Shown here piece by piece: positions 8,965 through 15,833 of a stretch of DNA of 28,227 nt. This stretch comes from Porphyromonadaceae bacterium UBA7332 (GTDB lineage Bacteria > Bacteroidota > Bacteroidia > Bacteroidales > UBA7332). The notes under the pieces are model-generated. The model saw only the letters and a program-made list of their open reading frames with translations. It was not told the origin of the DNA and did not search any database. How positions within the stretch are numbered: position 1 is the stretch's first letter; each line of letters begins with the position of its first letter. The stretch covers positions 149,397 to 177,623 of the forward strand of contig DKPO01000033.1 in the NCBI GenBank assembly GCA_002471225.1, given 5' to 3'. Both the position numbers and the translations under genes were made by a program.

Positions 8965-9633
8965 ATGAATAACGAATTTAGAAAATATGCGACCAAACAT
9001 CTTAATATGAATGGTAATGCGTTGGATAAATATATGGATATAACTAGTAGTTATATTTCTCCTACTATCATCGAGGAAAGACAGTTAAACGTTGCACAAA
9101 TGGATGTGTTTTCTCGTTTGATGATGGACCGTATTATCTTTATGGGTACACAAGTAGATGATTATAGCGCAAATGTAATCCAGGCTCAATTGTTATATCT
9201 TGATTCATCTGATCCGGGTAAGGATATATCTATTTACCTGAACTCTCCGGGAGGTTCTGTATACGCTGGATTAGGAATCTACGATACAATGCAATATATC
9301 AGCAGTGATGTTTCTACTATTTGTACAGGTATGGCAGCGTCTATGGCGGCGGTATTGCTTTGTGCAGGTACGAAAGGGAAGCGTTTTGCTTTAAGACATT
9401 CCCGCGTTATGATCCATCAGCCAATGGGCGGTGCTCAGGGGCAAGCTTCTGATATTGAGATTACGGCTCGTGAAATTCAGAAATTGAAAAAAGAACTATA
9501 CACAATTATAGCTGATCATTCAGGAAATGATATCGAAAGAATAGCACAGGATTCAGATAGAGACTATTGGATGACTGCTGCTGAGGCTAAAGAGTATGGT
9601 ATGATTGATGACGTATTAATTAGAGCAAAATAA
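8965..9633 (+). CDS. clpP: ATP-dependent Clp protease proteolytic subunit ClpP
   Basis: A 222-residue serine protease subunit forming the tetradecameric chamber that degrades proteins unfolded by ClpX. The catalytic triad is complete: Ser126 in GMAASMAAV, His151 in RVMIHQPMGG and Asp200 in QDSDRD. Spacing between the three residues is identical to E. coli ClpP. The N-terminal region before VFSRLMMDRIIF is about 47 residues, longer than in E. coli, and includes SSYISPTIIEERQLNV, as is usual in Bacteroidales. Whether part of it is removed on maturation cannot be seen. clpX starts only 2 bases after the stop codon, so the two are co-transcribed from the promoter at 8898-8928. Confidence 0.97.
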   Translation: MNNEFRKYATKHLNMNGNALDKYMDITSSYISPTIIEERQLNVAQMDVFSRLMMDRIIFMGTQVDDYSANVIQAQLLYLDSSDPGKDISIYLNSPGGSVYAGLGIYDTMQYISSDVSTICTGMAASMAAVLLCAGTKGKRFALRHSRVMIHQPMGGAQGQASDIEITAREIQKLKKELYTIIADHSGNDIERIAQDSDRDYWMTAAEAKEYGMIDDVLIRAK

Positions 9634-9635
9634 GA

Positions 9636-10877
9636 ATGGCTAAGAAAAATATAGATCATTGTAGTTTTTGCGGACGTAGCGCAAATGATGTAAACGTTCT
9701 TATTACCGGAATTGATGGATTCATATGTGATACGTGTGCGGAACAAGCTCATGAAATCATTCTTGAAAATTTAGAACAGCAGCGTAAAGCGAGTGGTAAA
9801 TTTGGCTTTGAAGGAAAAGAGCTTCCGACACCTCTTGAAATTAAAGAGTTCTTGGATCAATATGTGATAGGTCAGGATGATGCTAAACGCTATTTATCTG
9901 TTGCTGTTTACAATCACTATAAACGATTAACACAAAGTCCATCTAAAGAAGATATTGAGATTGAAAAATCGAATATCATGATTGTTGGACCTACCGGTAC
10001 TGGTAAAACATTGTTGGCCAGAACAATCGCTCGCTATCTTCATGTTCCTTTTACGATAGTTGATGCTACAGTATTGACAGAAGCAGGTTATGTAGGTGAG
10101 GATATCGAAAGTTTACTTACCCGCCTTTTACAAGTTGCTGACTACGATGTAGCTGCTGCAGAAAAGGGTATTGTATTTATAGACGAAATCGATAAAATTG
10201 CTCGTAAGGGTGATAATCCATCTATTACGCGTGATGTGAGCGGAGAAGGTGTTCAGCAGGGGTTGTTGAAACTTCTTGAAGGTTCTGTCGTGAACGTACC
10301 ACCTCAGGGAGGTCGTAAGCATCCTGACCAGAAAATGATTCCGGTGAATACGAAAAATATTTTATTTATTTGCGGTGGAGCATTCGAAGGTATTGAGAAG
10401 CGTATTGCTCAGCGTTTAAATACACGTGTTGTGGGATATGCTGCTGCTAAAAATACCGCAGAAGTGGATCGTAATAATCTGATGCAGTATGTATCACCTC
10501 AGGATTTGAAATCTTTTGGTATGATTCCCGAAATTATAGGACGTCTGCCAATTCTGACTTATCTGAATCCGTTAGATCGTGATGCGTTACGCCGAATTTT
10601 GACAGAACCTAAGAATTCTATTATCAAACAATATCAGAAACTATTCGAAATGGATGGTGTAGCATTATCTTTTGATGATGCAGCATTAGACTATATTGTA
10701 GACAAAGCAGTAGAATTTAAGTTAGGTGCACGTGGATTGCGTTCTATAGCTGAATGTATCATGATGGATGCTATGTATGAAGTTCCTTCTCAAAAGATTA
10801 CAGAACTTCATATTACAAAAGAATATGCTGAAACAAAACTTTCGAGATCAAACTTAGGACGTTTGCAGGCATTGTAA
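9636..10877 (+). CDS. clpX: ATP-dependent Clp protease unfoldase ClpX
   Basis: A 413-residue AAA+ unfoldase that recognises substrates and feeds them to ClpP. The N-terminal zinc domain has four cysteines (CSFC about 9-12 and CDTC about 31-34). The AAA+ module shows Walker A GPTGTGKTLLA, the GYVGED pore loop, Walker B VFIDEIDK and sensor-2 GARGLRS. It starts 2 bases after clpP. The loop that normally docks into ClpP as [LIV]GF reads Val266-Gly267-Tyr268 here, in LNTRVVGYAAAKN. An aromatic residue is therefore kept, but it is Tyr in place of Phe. The gene ends 38 bases before a strong terminator. Confidence 0.97.
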   Translation: MAKKNIDHCSFCGRSANDVNVLITGIDGFICDTCAEQAHEIILENLEQQRKASGKFGFEGKELPTPLEIKEFLDQYVIGQDDAKRYLSVAVYNHYKRLTQSPSKEDIEIEKSNIMIVGPTGTGKTLLARTIARYLHVPFTIVDATVLTEAGYVGEDIESLLTRLLQVADYDVAAAEKGIVFIDEIDKIARKGDNPSITRDVSGEGVQQGLLKLLEGSVVNVPPQGGRKHPDQKMIPVNTKNILFICGGAFEGIEKRIAQRLNTRVVGYAAAKNTAEVDRNNLMQYVSPQDLKSFGMIPEIIGRLPILTYLNPLDRDALRRILTEPKNSIIKQYQKLFEMDGVALSFDDAALDYIVDKAVEFKLGARGLRSIAECIMMDAMYEVPSQKITELHITKEYAETKLSRSNLGRLQAL

Positions 10878-10914
10878 TCAATTATATAGATTATCTATTT
10901 ATTTTATATAGATG

Positions 10915-10950
10915 AGCGGCGCAATGTATGTTTCATTGCGCCGCTTTTAT
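10915..10950 (+). terminator. terminator of clpP-clpX
   Basis: A perfect 11-bp GC-rich stem (10916-10926 with 10934-10944), extendable by one A-T pair, closes on a 7-nt loop and is followed by TTTTATTTCATTTT. It lies 38 bases after clpX. It also overlaps the apparent upstream extension of rlmH, which argues against any rlmH start before 10973. Confidence 0.92.
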
Positions 10951-10972
10951 TTCATTTTATCTTTTTATTTCT

Positions 10973-11446
10973 ATGAAAATTACATTATTGGTTATTGGTA
11001 AAACAACTGAGAAGTATTTTATTGATGCAATTGCGGAATATCAGAAGAGATTAAAGTTTTATATTCCATTTGAGCTGGAGGTTATACCTGAATTAAAAAA
11101 CACCAAAGGTTTAACTTTCGAGCAGCAAAAAGAAAAAGAGGCTGATTTACTTTTGGCTAAATTCCAGGCAGGTGATTTTGTTGTATTATTAGATGAAAAA
11201 GGCAAGGAGTTTACTTCAGTCAAATTTGCTGAATACCTTGAAAAGAAGACGCATACCGTGTCTAAACGTCTCGTATTTGTAGTAGGAGGTCCTTATGGCT
11301 TTTCACAGCGAATTTATGATTTAGCCAAAGAGAAGATTTCATTATCGAAAATGACTTTTTCTCACCAAATGATACGTCTGTTTTTTGTTGAACAGATTTA
11401 CCGTGCTATGACGATTTTAAATAATGAGCCTTATCATCATGAGTAA
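10973..11446 (+). CDS. rlmH: 23S rRNA pseudouridine1915 N3-methyltransferase RlmH
   Basis: A 157-residue SPOUT-class methyltransferase that modifies pseudouridine 1915 in helix 69 of 23S rRNA in the assembled ribosome. The start MKITLLVIGKT is the family N-terminus. The C-terminal knot carries the SAM-binding VVGGPYGFS and later SLSKMTFSHQMIRLFFVEQIYRA. The open frame extends upstream to an ATG at 10928. That start would place 15 extra residues over the clpX terminator and give a non-family N-terminus, so I chose 10973. No hairpin is seen after the stop. Confidence 0.95.
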   Translation: MKITLLVIGKTTEKYFIDAIAEYQKRLKFYIPFELEVIPELKNTKGLTFEQQKEKEADLLLAKFQAGDFVVLLDEKGKEFTSVKFAEYLEKKTHTVSKRLVFVVGGPYGFSQRIYDLAKEKISLSKMTFSHQMIRLFFVEQIYRAMTILNNEPYHHE

Positions 11447-11567
11447 TCTTATTTATTCTAGCTCTATTTGTTAAAAAAACAATTTACACAAACATTCTTC
11501 TTTAGCGCTTGTTTTATATTTAACGAATCGAAAGATGACTAATCTAAAACTATAAAATTATTTTGCT

Positions 11568-12050
11568 ATGGAAATGAATATTGGAATGCCAAAAGACGTA
11601 GTTAAACCAAGTGTAACTATTTTAAATAATTTATTGGCTGATCAGTTTGTATTACTTGCTAAAACATGGAATTTTCATTGGAATGTAAAAGGTCCTTCTT
11701 TTGGGACATATCATGCATTTTTGGAAAAACTATATGATCAATTATTTGAAATGATTGATAGTACAGCTGAACGCATCCGTTCAATTGACGGAAGACCGAT
11801 CGGTTCTCTTCATGGATACTTAGATCATACACGTGTTAAAGAACAAGATGATCATCAGGATTTACCTGCAGCATTTGATATGTTGAAAATATTACTTGCA
11901 GATTACGAAAAAGTTATTTGTGAAGTACGTAAAGATCTTGCAGATTTGGAATCTAAAAATCCTTTAGATGAAGGTACTATTAGTTATTTGCAAAACTTTA
12001 TTGAAGAATTTGAGAAAACATGTTGGATGATTCGTGCTCATATCGAATAA
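11568..12050 (+). CDS. dps: Dps-family ferritin-like DNA protection protein
   Basis: A 160-residue Dps/ferritin-like protein that oxidises and stores iron, detoxifies peroxide and may coat DNA as a dodecamer. The inter-subunit ferroxidase centre is visible: His37 in NFHWNV, His49 in GTYHAFLE, Asp64 and Glu68 in MIDSTAERIR. The position equivalent to E. coli Asp67 is Glu53. The N-terminal tail before LLADQF is short (about 22 residues) with few lysines, so DNA binding through a basic tail is not assured. The ATG at 11568 is followed by in-frame ATGs at 11574 and 11586; the true start could be any of these. It is a single-gene unit closed by a terminator. Regulation by peroxide or iron is expected from the family but no operator is recognised. 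Confidence 0.93.
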   Translation: MEMNIGMPKDVVKPSVTILNNLLADQFVLLAKTWNFHWNVKGPSFGTYHAFLEKLYDQLFEMIDSTAERIRSIDGRPIGSLHGYLDHTRVKEQDDHQDLPAAFDMLKILLADYEKVICEVRKDLADLESKNPLDEGTISYLQNFIEEFEKTCWMIRAHIE

Positions 12051-12067
12051 TATCCGCATAGAAATGG

Positions 12068-12100
12068 AAAAAGGGGAATAGGAAACTATTCCCCTTTTTT
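12068..12100 (+). terminator. terminator of dps
   Basis: A perfect 13-bp stem (12068-12080 with 12087-12099) has the 6-nt loop GGAAAC. The stem ends in T residues continuing to 12100. It begins 18 bases after the dps stop codon. Confidence 0.92.
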
Positions 12101-12397
12101 CGTTCTCGGGAATAGCCTCATTCGTAGTATTAGAATTGTTGAAAGTGTAGACCCTCTATTATAATAACAGAATTATTTGCAGTTGTGACATAATGATCGA
12201 TTTTGGCTTGATTTGTTGATTAAATGATAAAATTTTCAACTTAAGATTTCGAGGGGAAAATTATTTAAAAACGTCTGAATCGAAACGGTTTTAGATGTTT
12301 CCAAACAGAAAAAGTATCAAACTTACTAAAGAATAGCTAATTTTTATTGAAAGAATGGAGTGATCCGGATAATTTCCGTGAAGTTTTGAATTTACAT

Positions 12398-12485
12398 ACG
12401 TATTAAAATCTTTCGAAGAACGTATATAAAGAGTTCCAGATACGTATCTAAAATTATTTATATACGTATCTTATTTTGGATATTC
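12398..12485. repeat. four ACGTAT boxes at exact 22-bp spacing
   Basis: ACGTAT occurs at 12398, 12420, 12442 and 12464, so consecutive copies are exactly 22 bases apart, about two helical turns. Three copies are extended to the palindrome ATACGTAT, and the third lies in the 12-bp palindrome AGATACGTATCT (12438-12449). The 16 bases between boxes are A+T-rich and only loosely alike. A CGT in the same phase is found one period upstream (12377-12379). Because 22 is not a multiple of three, codon repetition cannot explain it. It looks like an array of sites for a DNA-binding protein, read on one face of the helix, or a decayed tandem repeat. Confidence 0.6.
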
Positions 12486-13014
12486 ACCTGAAATAATATT
12501 TTGAAAATTATTGTATTGGTAATCAATGTTTTCTCAAATCCTCTTTGTTGAGCTTGTATCAGTGAAAGGTTTTATAATTTTCAAGGATTAGATTGTGAGC
12601 GATTAGCTAAAATCAGAATGTAAGCAAAATGTTTGATTTTGTATAAATATGATAATCCGGATAAGTCTGAGCAGGTATAGCGCTAATAACGCGAATCAAA
12701 CATATTATGCTTATTCCTCCATAGCTCCTAAAGGTAGATATTCCAATATCAGGTTGTCTGGGAACGGCATATAATGTAGTAGTAGCAAGGAAATACTGAC
12801 TGAAATTCGGAAAAGGCCAGGGTTTTATCTTGATGAAACAAATTCGAACTGAATGTGCTGACTGGGTTATTTAAGATGTGTGGTTAATCGTTCTGCACCT
12901 GTATTCTTAATCAGAGAGATATTTTTTGATCGCTTACGAATTATAGATATTCATAAATTATTCGAAGATTTAAATATGAATCAGGATAGAAGCGTATGAA
13001 AGGTAATTTTGTTT

Positions 13015-13022
13015 TATATTTG
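13015..13022 (+). promoter_or_regulatory. possible -7 element for lptB
   Basis: TATATTTG matches TAnnTTTG exactly and lies 51 bases before the lptB ATG. The sequence 19-21 bases upstream has no TTTG, so the -33 box is weak or absent. Confidence 0.4.
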
Positions 13023-13073
13023 GGGCAGAATAGATCTTTTTATACATTTGTTGCGAATTAATTAGTTTAGATA

Positions 13074-13829
13074 ATGAGTGAATCACAACCTATGGTCCTT
13101 CGAACAGAGGACTTAGTGAAAAAATATAAAACCCGTACCGTAGTAAACCACGTTTCTATAAATGTGAAACAAGGCGAAATTGTTGGTTTAATGGGTCCTA
13201 ACGGAGCCGGAAAGACAACAACTTTCTATATGACTACCGGTCTGGTGATACCCAATGAAGGGAAGATTTTTCTGAATGATTTAGATATAACGGAGTTTCC
13301 GGTATATAAACGTGCTCAAAATGGTATTGGCTATTTGGCGCAGGAGGCTTCGGTATTCAGAAAGATGACCGTAGAGGATAATATCAAGGCTGTTTTGCAA
13401 ATGACAGATAAGCCGAAAGACTATCAACGAGATAAACTTGAAAGTCTGATTGCTGAGTTTCGTTTGCAGAAGGTGCGTAAGAATTTAGGTGATCAATTGT
13501 CAGGAGGAGAAAGAAGACGTACTGAAATAGCGCGTTGTCTGGCTATTGATCCCAAATTTATCATGCTAGATGAGCCTTTTGCTGGAGTTGACCCTATTGC
13601 GGTAGAAGACATTCAGGCTATTGTAGCTAAGCTGAAAGATAAAAATATTGGTATTCTGATAACGGATCATAATGCTCAGGAAACATTGAATATTACTGAT
13701 CGTGCATATTTGTTGTTTGAAGGTCAGATTTTATTTCAAGGAACAGCAGAAGAATTAGCTGAGAATCCGACTGTTCGTGAGAAATATCTCGGACGATATT
13801 TTGAATTAAAACGTAAGCATTTTGATTAA
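13074..13829 (+). CDS. lptB: LPS export ABC transporter ATPase LptB
   Basis: A 251-residue ABC ATPase that powers extraction of LPS from the inner membrane through the LptF/LptG permease. Walker A GPNGAGKTTT (about residues 42-51), the Q-loop region GYLAQEASVFRKMTVEDN, signature LSGGERRR and Walker B FIMLDEPFAGVDP are all present, together with the switch His in ITDHNAQET. The ASVFRKMTVEDNI stretch is typical of LptB and separates it from amino-acid transporter ATPases. It stands alone between a long gap and a terminator. The cognate permease gene lies about 2 kb downstream at 15834-17747. Confidence 0.95.
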   Translation: MSESQPMVLRTEDLVKKYKTRTVVNHVSINVKQGEIVGLMGPNGAGKTTTFYMTTGLVIPNEGKIFLNDLDITEFPVYKRAQNGIGYLAQEASVFRKMTVEDNIKAVLQMTDKPKDYQRDKLESLIAEFRLQKVRKNLGDQLSGGERRRTEIARCLAIDPKFIMLDEPFAGVDPIAVEDIQAIVAKLKDKNIGILITDHNAQETLNITDRAYLLFEGQILFQGTAEELAENPTVREKYLGRYFELKRKHFD

Positions 13830-13867
13830 TAGTACATTGGGAAAAGCTTAAAACCGTATAATAAGAA

Positions 13868-13910
13868 GAGGGCTTGTAAGATTATAAAGATCTTAGCAAG
13901 CCCTCGTTTT
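13868..13910 (+). terminator. terminator of lptB
   Basis: A 9-bp GC-rich stem (13868-13876 with 13897-13905) continues after a single bulged G into six more pairs and a 7-nt loop. It is followed by GTTTTGTTT. It sits 38 bases after lptB and just beyond the end of the convergent minus-strand gene. On the minus strand the U-tract would be poor, so it mainly serves lptB. Confidence 0.85.
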
Positions 13911-13937
13911 GTTTAAAATTGTGTCTGTAACAGAAGA

Positions 13938-14261
13938 TTATTCGAACATGCCGATTGATTCGCAATACTCCAATTCGCCACGAATAACGAATACTACTTC
14001 TTCAGGATCGAAATCAGCAACCTGATCCTTTTTTGCATTTTTCACAACGAAATCAACTATTTTATTTTCATCGATTTCAATTTCTTCATCATCGTCAGCG
14101 TTGAAAACTCCGTCTGATTCATAAAACTCGTAAATAAGATCTACAATATAGCAGATATCATCATTTGTGAATTTTTCTTTGATGTCAAAAGGAAGATAGT
14201 TTTTAATAAACTTGATTGATTCCTCGTCATCATACATAAACAAATCGTCTTGATTGCTCAT
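13938..14261 (-). CDS. conserved small acidic protein of unknown function
   Basis: A 107-residue, strongly acidic protein. It has no signal peptide, membrane segment or recognisable catalytic motif. It opens MSNQDDLFMYDDEESIKFI. A helical segment follows (NDDICYIVDLIYEFYES, about 34-50), then an acidic linker (DADDDEEIEIDE) and a second helical part ending EEVVFVIRGELEYCESIGMFE. The pattern resembles an uncharacterised protein found widely in Bacteroidales, but I cannot name a family. It is a single gene convergent with lptB and divergent from ugd. Its codon use looks like that of its neighbours, so recent transfer is not suggested. Cytoplasmic location is likely; function is unknown. Confidence 0.8.
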   Translation of the reverse strand: MSNQDDLFMYDDEESIKFIKNYLPFDIKEKFTNDDICYIVDLIYEFYESDGVFNADDDEEIEIDENKIVDFVVKNAKKDQVADFDPEEVVFVIRGELEYCESIGMFE

Positions 14262-14416
14262 AGTGATATTTAATTTTGTTGTTGAATATTCGGGTTTGTA
14301 AATATAGATATAATAGTGAATGATTCAAGGATTTTAATAGAAAAATAAGTCGTTAAAAGAGAAAAAGAAAGGAATTCCTTTTTTTATACAAGTACAGGCT
14401 AAGGTTTCTAAGATAG

Positions 14417-14450
14417 TTTGTCTGTTGGAAATAAAAAAAGAATAACTTTG
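14417..14450 (+). promoter_or_regulatory. promoter of the ugd operon
   Basis: TAACTTTG at 14443-14450 is an exact -7 match. TTTG at 14417-14420 lies 22 bases upstream, slightly more than the usual 19-21. The ugd ATG is 42 bases after the -7 box. It would drive ugd, the LptF/G permease, ribBA and tatA. Confidence 0.6.
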
Positions 14451-14492
14451 TGCAATTAAGAATATGTCTATAAAATAAAATATATAGTAGTT

Positions 14493-15809
14493 ATGAATAT
14501 TGCCATAGTAGGTACCGGATACGTGGGATTGGTTACCGGGGCTTGTTTTGCCGAAATGGGGGTGACAGTTTATTGCGTCGATATAGATGTAAATAAAATT
14601 GAGAATCTTAAACAAGGAATAATACCGATATATGAACCCGGTCTTGAGGAAATCGTACAACGAAATATAGCAGCTGAACGTCTGCATTTTACTACAGATC
14701 TTACTACATGCCTGGATCAGGTTGAAGTAATATTCAGTGCAGTAGGAACACCTCCCGATGAAGACGGAAGTGCCGATTTGAAGTATGTACTTGAAGTAGC
14801 GCGGACAGTAGGGCGTAATATGAAAGACTATGTATTGCTGGTTACCAAAAGTACGGTTCCTGTAGGTACAGCGTTGAAAGTAAAAGCTGCTATTCAAGAT
14901 GAATTAAGTAAGCGTGGCGAAGTTATACCGTTTGACGTAGCGTCAAATCCCGAGTTTTTAAAGGAAGGAGCTGCTGTAAATGACTTTATGAGTCCGGACA
15001 GAGTCGTTGTGGGTGTTGAGTCTGAAAAAGCAAAAGATCTGCTTACACGACTTTACAGACCGTTTGTGATTAATAACTTCCGTGTAATATTTATGGATAT
15101 TCCATCGGCAGAGATGACGAAATATGCTGCCAATGCCATGTTGGCAACTCGTATTAGTTTTATGAATGATATAGCTAATTTGTGCGAGCTTGTGGGTGCT
15201 GATGTGAATATGGTGCGCAGAGGTATTGGCTCGGATGGTCGTATTGGAACAAAATTCTTATACCCCGGTTGCGGATATGGAGGTTCGTGCTTTCCGAAAG
15301 ATGTGAAAGCTTTGATTAAAACAGCTCAGGAAAAAGGGTACGGGATGGATGTTATTACGGCAGTAGAACGTGTCAATGAAGCTCAGAAACAAGTTCTCTT
15401 TAAAAAGTTTACCCGACTATACGGTGACAATCTAAAAGGTGTCAAGGTGGCTGTATGGGGTATCAGTTTTAAGCCAGAGACAGACGATACGCGTGAGGCA
15501 ACTTCATTAGTCCTGATAAGACAATTGGTTGATGCAGGTTGTATTGTAACGGTATATGACCCTGTAGCTATGCATGAGTGTAAACGTTACTTCGGTGAAG
15601 AGATAAATTACGCAAAAGATATGTATGAAGCTGTGTTGGATGCCGAGGCATTGTTTTTGGTTACAGAATGGAAAACATTCCGAATGCCAAGCTGGAAGGT
15701 TCTGACTAAAACAATGGCAGGGAATCTGATCATTGATGGTCGTAATATTTATGAGCCTTCAGAAGTAAGAGCTAATGGCTTTATTTATGAAGGTATCGGA
15801 GTGAAATAA
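14493..15809 (+). CDS. ugd: UDP-glucose 6-dehydrogenase
   Basis: A 438-residue NAD-dependent enzyme that oxidises UDP-glucose twice to UDP-glucuronate, a precursor for capsule and other surface polysaccharides. The N-terminal Rossmann fold carries GTGYVGLVTG (7-16) and the SAVGTPPDEDG segment. The central domain has KEGAAVNDFMSPDRVVVG. The catalytic cysteine is Cys266 in GYGGSCFPKD. The C-terminal UDP-binding domain includes VAVWGISFKPETDDTREA. The related UDP-N-acetylmannosamine dehydrogenases share this fold, but the GGSCFPKDVKAL and FKPETDDTREA forms favour UDP-glucose. It leads a run of closely spaced genes (24 bases to the permease). Together with rfbA, rfbB and cpsB at the far end it points to extracellular polysaccharide synthesis. 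Confidence 0.95.
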   Translation: MNIAIVGTGYVGLVTGACFAEMGVTVYCVDIDVNKIENLKQGIIPIYEPGLEEIVQRNIAAERLHFTTDLTTCLDQVEVIFSAVGTPPDEDGSADLKYVLEVARTVGRNMKDYVLLVTKSTVPVGTALKVKAAIQDELSKRGEVIPFDVASNPEFLKEGAAVNDFMSPDRVVVGVESEKAKDLLTRLYRPFVINNFRVIFMDIPSAEMTKYAANAMLATRISFMNDIANLCELVGADVNMVRRGIGSDGRIGTKFLYPGCGYGGSCFPKDVKALIKTAQEKGYGMDVITAVERVNEAQKQVLFKKFTRLYGDNLKGVKVAVWGISFKPETDDTREATSLVLIRQLVDAGCIVTVYDPVAMHECKRYFGEEINYAKDMYEAVLDAEALFLVTEWKTFRMPSWKVLTKTMAGNLIIDGRNIYEPSEVRANGFIYEGIGVK

Positions 15810-15833
15810 TAATATAATATTGATAGTCATTTA

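Larger units (their letters stand above)
12101..13073 (+). other. long non-coding gap before lptB
   Basis: About 970 bases hold no open frame that I can recognise on either strand; all three forward frames are closed repeatedly. The longest coherent stretch I found is a 41-codon frame from the ATG at 12649. It contains NANQTYYAYSS and resembles nothing I know. The region contains the 22-bp periodic array at 12398-12485, two copies of the ten bases ATCCGGATAA (12363-12372 and 12655-12664) and a possible lptB -7 element near its end. It could be a decayed gene, a long leader or a regulatory region. Confidence 0.6.

Noticed and set aside
12398..12485. CRISPR array
   Set aside because: Only six to eight bases are conserved per 22-bp unit. 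There are no 25-40 bp repeats separated by unique spacers, and no cas genes are near.
12363..12664. Ten-base direct repeat ATCCGGATAA as an attachment site
   Set aside because: The two copies are short and about 290 bases apart, with no integrase or mobile gene between or near them.
12649..12774. Small gene of about 41 codons
   Set aside because: It has no recognisable motif, no promoter match and no neighbouring gene in support. It is as likely to be a chance frame in a decayed region.
12101..13073. Chromosomal replication origin
   Set aside because: No cluster of DnaA boxes (TTATCCACA-like) and no dnaA, dnaN or other origin-linked genes are present.
14334..14897. Minus-strand frame of 187 codons overlapping the start of ugd
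   Set aside because: It runs antisense through the conserved ugd N-terminus and across its promoter, and its product is Tyr-, Phe- and Cys-rich with no family likeness.
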